Source: an uncultured Prevotella sp.
Lineage (GTDB): Bacteria > Bacteroidota > Bacteroidia > Bacteroidales > Bacteroidaceae
Assembly (NCBI GenBank): GCA_947303825.1
Contig: CAMYZK010000075.1
Span: 1 to 9,314, forward strand
DNA length: 9,314 nucleotides
Reading direction: 5' to 3'
The position numbers were made by a program, and so were the translations under genes. A model generated the notes under the pieces. It worked only from the letters and a program-made list of their open reading frames with translations. It was not told the DNA's origin and searched no databases. This document shows, in pieces, positions 6,286 through 9,314 of the stretch (its first letter is position 1; every line of letters starts with the position of its first letter).

Positions 6286-8799
6286 TTACTTCTGAATGAC
6301 TTTCTTTCCGTTACCATCGATATAGAGGCCACGCGATGGTGTTCCCTGGATGCGGCGTCCCTGCATGTCGAAAAGGGCGCTCTCGCCCGATAAGAATCCC
6401 TGCCCCTTCTGGCAGCCAGCATCGTGACTGTTTATGCCCGTCGGCAGATTGTCACCAAGCCGCAGCAGCCTCACACCGTGCGAAGGCACACTCACTGTGA
6501 TGGAGCCGGTGGCATAGCCCAGGCTTTCCTTTGCCCAGATATCGTAGACGGGCACAGTCTCGCCGGTGCCATAGCCCAGCGCCGTTATGTCGAAACTGTA
6601 AGGCTCGTTTTTCATTACATAGAATATAAACTCCATCGTAGTGCCTGAAGTTGAGTTGTTGTCTATGTCGCACGAAGAGTCGTAGCCACAGAGGGCACGG
6701 AAGGTCTTGTAGACATGGCCTGCCGGCAGGTCGTAGACCAGTGTGCACTGCGCGTTCATACCTAAGCCTGTCTGGTAGCTCTGCCCTTCCACCTTCAGTG
6801 TTCCGTTTTCCACATTCTTGTTCACATGCAGTGTGCCCCACTCCGACGTATAGCTGGTATAGCTCATGGTGGTGAGCGATGTCTCGTTGCCTTCAGCATC
6901 GATGAGCACGGGATTTATCAGGTCGGCACGGTCGTAGGCAAAGCCGTCGCCCCAGTTGCTCACCACAATCTTAAGCTGCTCTGCTCCCGTCACGTCGCAC
7001 TCCATCTGCTTCGACTTAGTACCTGTTCGAGAGATCAGCCCTGAGCGTGCAGCATAGTCGTCCTGCTCATCGGTGAGCGGGTTCTGGTCGAACACCATGA
7101 AGCGTATGCTTGTCGTAGCTCCCTGCTGGTTAATGCCAGAGTCGTCGGCAGCTGCCATGGCGGTAAACCTCACGACATCCATATCGTCGGGTATCTGGAA
7201 AAAAATAGCAGCATTGGCATCGGTAGAGAACCCCCTGTCATAGGCCTGCCCCATCACCATCATCTTGCCACCGTTGTCCACGTTCTTGTTCTCATACACA
7301 CGGTTGAAGTAGCTCTTGGTGTACTGGCGTGTCTTATATGTTCCGGTCAGAGGCACCTCAGTACCGTTGCGCAATATCATCGTGGGGTTTATCCAGTCGC
7401 CGTGGTCGTAGTTGTAGTTGTCGCCGCCATCGTCAACGACAAGCACCAGGGTCTTTGAGCCTTCGGGCCACGCTATGTCCACGTCAACGGCATGTCCGTC
7501 GGTGGTATAGGTCACAATCTCTGAACGGTACAATGCCTTGTTGCCCACCACCCATCGGGTGTTGTCGCGCTGGAAGAGTGCTAGGTAGCGGTTGCCGGTG
7601 GAAGGGTCGGTAGACGTCCATGCCACACGCCCCAGGTCTTCGTCGTTCATCACCTCATGGGCATCCTCGCCGTACTTGTGCATCTGGTGGTATTCCTCAT
7701 TGTTGAGCAGCGAGAGGGTAAAGGCGTCGTTCTTGGTCATCTCTCCACCGAAGAAGAGCGGCGAGTGGCAGATACCCCACAGCGTCATCATGGTGAGCTG
7801 CTCGTTCTGCGACAGGTTGGTCCAGCGGCCACCGTCGGCACCCGTATAACCCGGGTCGGCAATGGTCATGGCTATTTGTCCCAAGGGCAGCATGTCGCAG
7901 TCGGCATAGTTGCCGGGGCGGGTCACCGTCTCCCAGGCATGGGCCTCGTTGAACACGGCATCCACGGCACTCCAGTTGTCCCACAGGTCGTCCATCATGC
8001 GCCACATGTTGGCATTGGCCAGGCACTCGTCGGCATACTGGTACTGCGTCTTGCCGGGCGAGAGCGAGAGCACCATGGGGCGGCCTGTCTGGTCGATGGC
8101 TTTGCGTATCATGTGAATCTCGTCGGTATAGAACGGACGGCTCAGGTCGTCAACCTTCAGGAAGTCAACACCCCACTGGGCATACAGGTCCATTATTGAG
8201 TTATAATACAACTGTCCTGCCTCGTTGTTCCTTACCAGCAGGTTGTCTTTCAGCCATGTGCATGGCGAGATGGTGCCGTTGTACACCTGCGTCCAGGGCG
8301 TATCCTCGCTGCCCTTCAGCTTATAGCTGCTGCCCACCACGCTCTTTGGCACGCCGCGCATGATGTGTATGCCCAGCTTCAGACCCATCTTGTGCAGCTC
8401 GTCGGCCAGAGGCTTGAAGCCCACGTTCTTGCCGTCTACCATGCATGAGGGGAATCGTGAGGGCGACGGCAGGTAACGACCATACTCGTCGAGCACATAG
8501 TCTTGCGTTCCCTTCTGGTTGTAGTTGCCGCCACCCAGCGAGGGATGGTTACAATACCAGCGAATGTCGATGACGACATATTCCCAGCCGTGGCGCACCA
8601 GGTCGTTGTCCACCAGGTAGCGGGCATTCTGCATCACCTCCTTCTCGGTAACGCTAGAGTAGTAGCAGTCCCACGAGTTCCAGCCCATAGGAGGTGTCAT
8701 GGCCCAAGTGCGGAAGGTTGCCACGTCGTCGGTCTGTGCCTTGACGGTTGCCGACAGTGTCAGCATCATCGTCAGCATGCAAAGTAGATGTCTTTTCAT
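6286..8799 (-). CDS. Secreted GH27-family glycoside hydrolase with NPCBM-like modules
   Basis: This 837-residue enzyme is probably exported and cleaves glycosidic bonds; the family includes alpha-galactosidases and beta-L-arabinopyranosidases. A Sec signal peptide (about 1-21, ending TVKA) precedes the GH27 barrel, which starts at TPPMGWNSWD (35-44). The likely nucleophile is D217 in FLKVDD and the likely acid/base is D302 in DCDMLPLG. At the substrate-binding Asp pair (DDCW in classical enzymes) it has VIDIRW (D78, I79). HIMRGVP (145-151) places it, from memory, in a divergent GH27 subgroup, so alpha-galactosidase activity is not assured. A first piece of the C-terminal beta-sandwich (RYLALFQRDN, 404-413) is separated from the last piece (VYDIWAKESLGYATG to HGVRLLRL, 751-781) by two NPCBM-like repeats (about 428-570 and 598-730). 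The end (ALFDMQGRRI, GLYIDGNGKKVIQK) resembles a T9SS type A sorting tail. The start gives the complete signal peptide and lies about 40 bases from a good promoter. The gene is followed after 2 bases by surE. Confidence 0.92.
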   Translation of the reverse strand: MKRHLLCMLTMMLTLSATVKAQTDDVATFRTWAMTPPMGWNSWDCYYSSVTEKEVMQNARYLVDNDLVRHGWEYVVIDIRWYCNHPSLGGGNYNQKGTQDYVLDEYGRYLPSPSRFPSCMVDGKNVGFKPLADELHKMGLKLGIHIMRGVPKSVVGSSYKLKGSEDTPWTQVYNGTISPCTWLKDNLLVRNNEAGQLYYNSIMDLYAQWGVDFLKVDDLSRPFYTDEIHMIRKAIDQTGRPMVLSLSPGKTQYQYADECLANANMWRMMDDLWDNWSAVDAVFNEAHAWETVTRPGNYADCDMLPLGQIAMTIADPGYTGADGGRWTNLSQNEQLTMMTLWGICHSPLFFGGEMTKNDAFTLSLLNNEEYHQMHKYGEDAHEVMNDEDLGRVAWTSTDPSTGNRYLALFQRDNTRWVVGNKALYRSEIVTYTTDGHAVDVDIAWPEGSKTLVLVVDDGGDNYNYDHGDWINPTMILRNGTEVPLTGTYKTRQYTKSYFNRVYENKNVDNGGKMMVMGQAYDRGFSTDANAAIFFQIPDDMDVVRFTAMAAADDSGINQQGATTSIRFMVFDQNPLTDEQDDYAARSGLISRTGTKSKQMECDVTGAEQLKIVVSNWGDGFAYDRADLINPVLIDAEGNETSLTTMSYTSYTSEWGTLHVNKNVENGTLKVEGQSYQTGLGMNAQCTLVYDLPAGHVYKTFRALCGYDSSCDIDNNSTSGTTMEFIFYVMKNEPYSFDITALGYGTGETVPVYDIWAKESLGYATGSITVSVPSHGVRLLRLGDNLPTGINSHDAGCQKGQGFLSGESALFDMQGRRIQGTPSRGLYIDGNGKKVIQK

Positions 8800-8841
8800 A
8801 ATAGCAACTTTGTTTTAGCAGTTAATAATCATTAGGTTTTG

Positions 8842-8872
8842 CAAAGGTACAACTTTTATTTCACATTACAAC
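8842..8872 (-). promoter_or_regulatory. Bacteroidota-type promoter for the GH27-surE operon
   Basis: On the - strand TACCTTTG (8849 to 8842) is a close match to the -7 box TAnnTTTG and is followed by the often seen C. After a 19-base spacer, GTTG (8872 to 8869) fits the -33 TTG core. Transcription would begin near 8836, giving an untranslated leader of about 37 bases. No operator-like dyad is obvious next to it. Confidence 0.85.
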
Positions 8873-9096
8873 ATTTTCCTGGAAAAACATTTTGATTCAT
8901 CCACTGCGGTCTGCGAACTGCGTGACAGCAGGGGAGCTTAAGGGTAAATGTATATCAAACCAATTTTTCAATACAGTAAAATCGTATTTGAGCAACAAAC
9001 GATGCAGAAGCAGCTACTGGTGCTACTGTCATCTGATTATCAAGTGGTTATAGTACAGCATCATGCTACTACCAGTGCTACTGGCGCAAGTTGGCA

Positions 9097-9117
9097 AGTA
9101 AAACAAGTTGTTTTACT
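9097..9117. repeat. 21-bp perfect dyad
   Basis: AGTAAAACAA (9097-9106) and TTGTTTTACT (9108-9117) are perfect inverse complements around a single central G. Neither strand has a T-run after the stem, so a terminator is unlikely. It could be a protein-binding site or the fold-back core of the surrounding repeat element. Confidence 0.85.
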
Positions 9118-9195
9118 GAAAAAGGGGGCTTCCTGTCGGAAAAAGGCGTGCTCTTTTTCCAAAAGGGGGTGCATTTTTTCGGAAAAGGGGTGCAG
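9115..9195 (+). repeat. G/A-rich array with 21-22 bp period
   Basis: Four diverged units start near 9115, 9136, 9158 and 9179. Each has a core like GGAAAAAGGCGTGC, CCAAAAGGGGGTGC or GGAAAAGGGGTGC, and T-runs separate the later units. The spacing of 21, 22 and 21 bases is two helical turns, and it makes any frame across it look like a 7-residue protein repeat. Confidence 0.8.
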
Positions 9196-9229
9196 TATCA
9201 TCTGCAGTAGCACCTGTAGCACCAGTTAG

Positions 9230-9271
9230 AGTTAAGAGTTAAGAATTAAGAGTTAAGAATTAAGAGTTAAG
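9230..9271 (+). repeat. Heptamer tandem repeat (AGTTAAG/AATTAAG)
   Basis: Six consecutive 7-base units begin at 9230, 9237, 9244, 9251, 9258 and 9265, reading AGTTAAG, AGTTAAG, AATTAAG, AGTTAAG, AATTAAG, AGTTAAG. Degenerate units flank them (AGTTAG before, AGTTCTT after). The mixed pattern of two variants suggests amplification of a 14-base double unit. Confidence 0.95.
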
Positions 9272-9282
9272 AGTTCTTGGAC

Positions 9283-9308
9283 GAGCCAAGCGGCGAAGCC
9301 GAGCGGAG
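9283..9308. repeat. Small GC hairpin with flanking near-direct repeat
   Basis: CGGC (9291-9294) and GCCG (9298-9301) form a 4-bp stem with a GAA loop. It lies between the near-identical octamers CCAAGCGG (9286-9293) and CCGAGCGG (9299-9306). The structure is short and sits against the window edge, so its full extent is unknown. Confidence 0.5.
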
Positions 9309-9314
9309 AGACTT

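Larger units (their letters stand above)
9011..9226. repeat. Repeat element bounded by TGCTAC-rich inverted repeats
   Basis: ACTGGTGCTAC at 9016-9026 is the exact inverse complement of GTAGCACCAGT at 9216-9226 (11 bp). In a second register GGTGCTACTG at 9019-9028 pairs with CAGTAGCACC at 9205-9214 (10 bp). A third TGCTACT-type cluster lies at 9064-9083. The arms enclose about 190 bases holding a dyad and a G/A-rich array. The layout resembles a non-coding, MITE-like or other interspersed element, but no target-site duplication was identified and mobility is not shown. Confidence 0.55.
8873..9314. other. Gene-free region with clustered repeats
   Basis: No credible coding region is visible upstream of the hydrolase promoter to the end of the window. 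From 8873 to about 9010 I see only unstructured AT-rich sequence with three ACTGCG/TCTGCG-like motifs near 8902-8923. From 9011 onward nearly every base belongs to some repeat (separate entries). No transposase fragment, tRNA or attachment site was recognised, and no promoter matching TAnnTTTG was found on either strand within 9000-9314. Confidence 0.7.

Noticed and set aside
7657..8199. 180-residue open frame on + strand
   Set aside because: It lies entirely opposite the conserved GH27 barrel, including both catalytic residues, and is rich in His/Gly/Val as expected for an antisense shadow.
8902..8923. Three ACTGCG/TCTGCG-like motifs
   Set aside because: They are short, unevenly spaced and not linked to any promoter or gene; chance is enough to explain them.
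8948..9229. Open frame on + strand for a 93-residue Cys-rich protein with 7-residue repeats
   Set aside because: The Cys/Lys repeat comes directly from the 21-22 bp DNA array and the TGCTAC repeats. There is no promoter or recognisable domain, and composition is unlike the neighbouring genes.

Overview
The window looks like chromosomal DNA from a member of the Bacteroidota, most likely Prevotella or a close relative (Prevotellaceae). Four things point there: SecD and SecF are fused into one SecDF protein; upstream of secDF and of the glycoside hydrolase gene sit promoters of the Bacteroidota type (-7 box TAnnTTTG); Shine-Dalgarno sequences are absent; and the secreted hydrolase ends in a tail that resembles a type IX secretion (T9SS) sorting signal. 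The genus is an inference. No rRNA, tRNA, CRISPR array, transposase or phage gene was found.

Positions 1-1923 (+ strand) hold the 3' part of a rhomboid intramembrane protease gene. It overlaps by 58 bases a gene for a membrane-anchored endonuclease/exonuclease/phosphatase (EEP) family protein, and the two probably form one transcription unit. Positions 1924-2255 are an A-rich intergenic region with weak hairpins and the secDF promoter. Positions 2256-5381 encode SecDF, the proton-driven partner of the Sec translocon, with a lineage-type Ala/Lys/Asp repeat insert. A strong 13-bp hairpin with a T-tract ends that unit.

On the - strand, converging on secDF, a secreted GH27-family glycoside hydrolase (8799 to 6286) is followed after 2 bases by surE, a 5'/3'-nucleotidase (6283 to 5504). 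One clear promoter lies upstream of the hydrolase, so the two genes are probably co-transcribed. The hydrolase is the most interesting protein. Its C-terminal beta-sandwich appears to be split by two tandem, apparently circularly permuted NPCBM-like modules, and its substrate-binding motif differs from classical alpha-galactosidases.

Positions 8873-9314 carry no convincing gene. They hold a dense cluster of repeats: TGCTAC-rich inverted repeats, a 21-bp dyad, a G/A-rich array with a 21-22 bp period, a heptamer tandem array (AGTTAAG/AATTAAG) and a small GC hairpin. This looks like an intergenic repeat element and is the least explained part of the window. Apart from that element and the hydrolase architecture the genes are ordinary, and I see no convincing undescribed multi-gene system.
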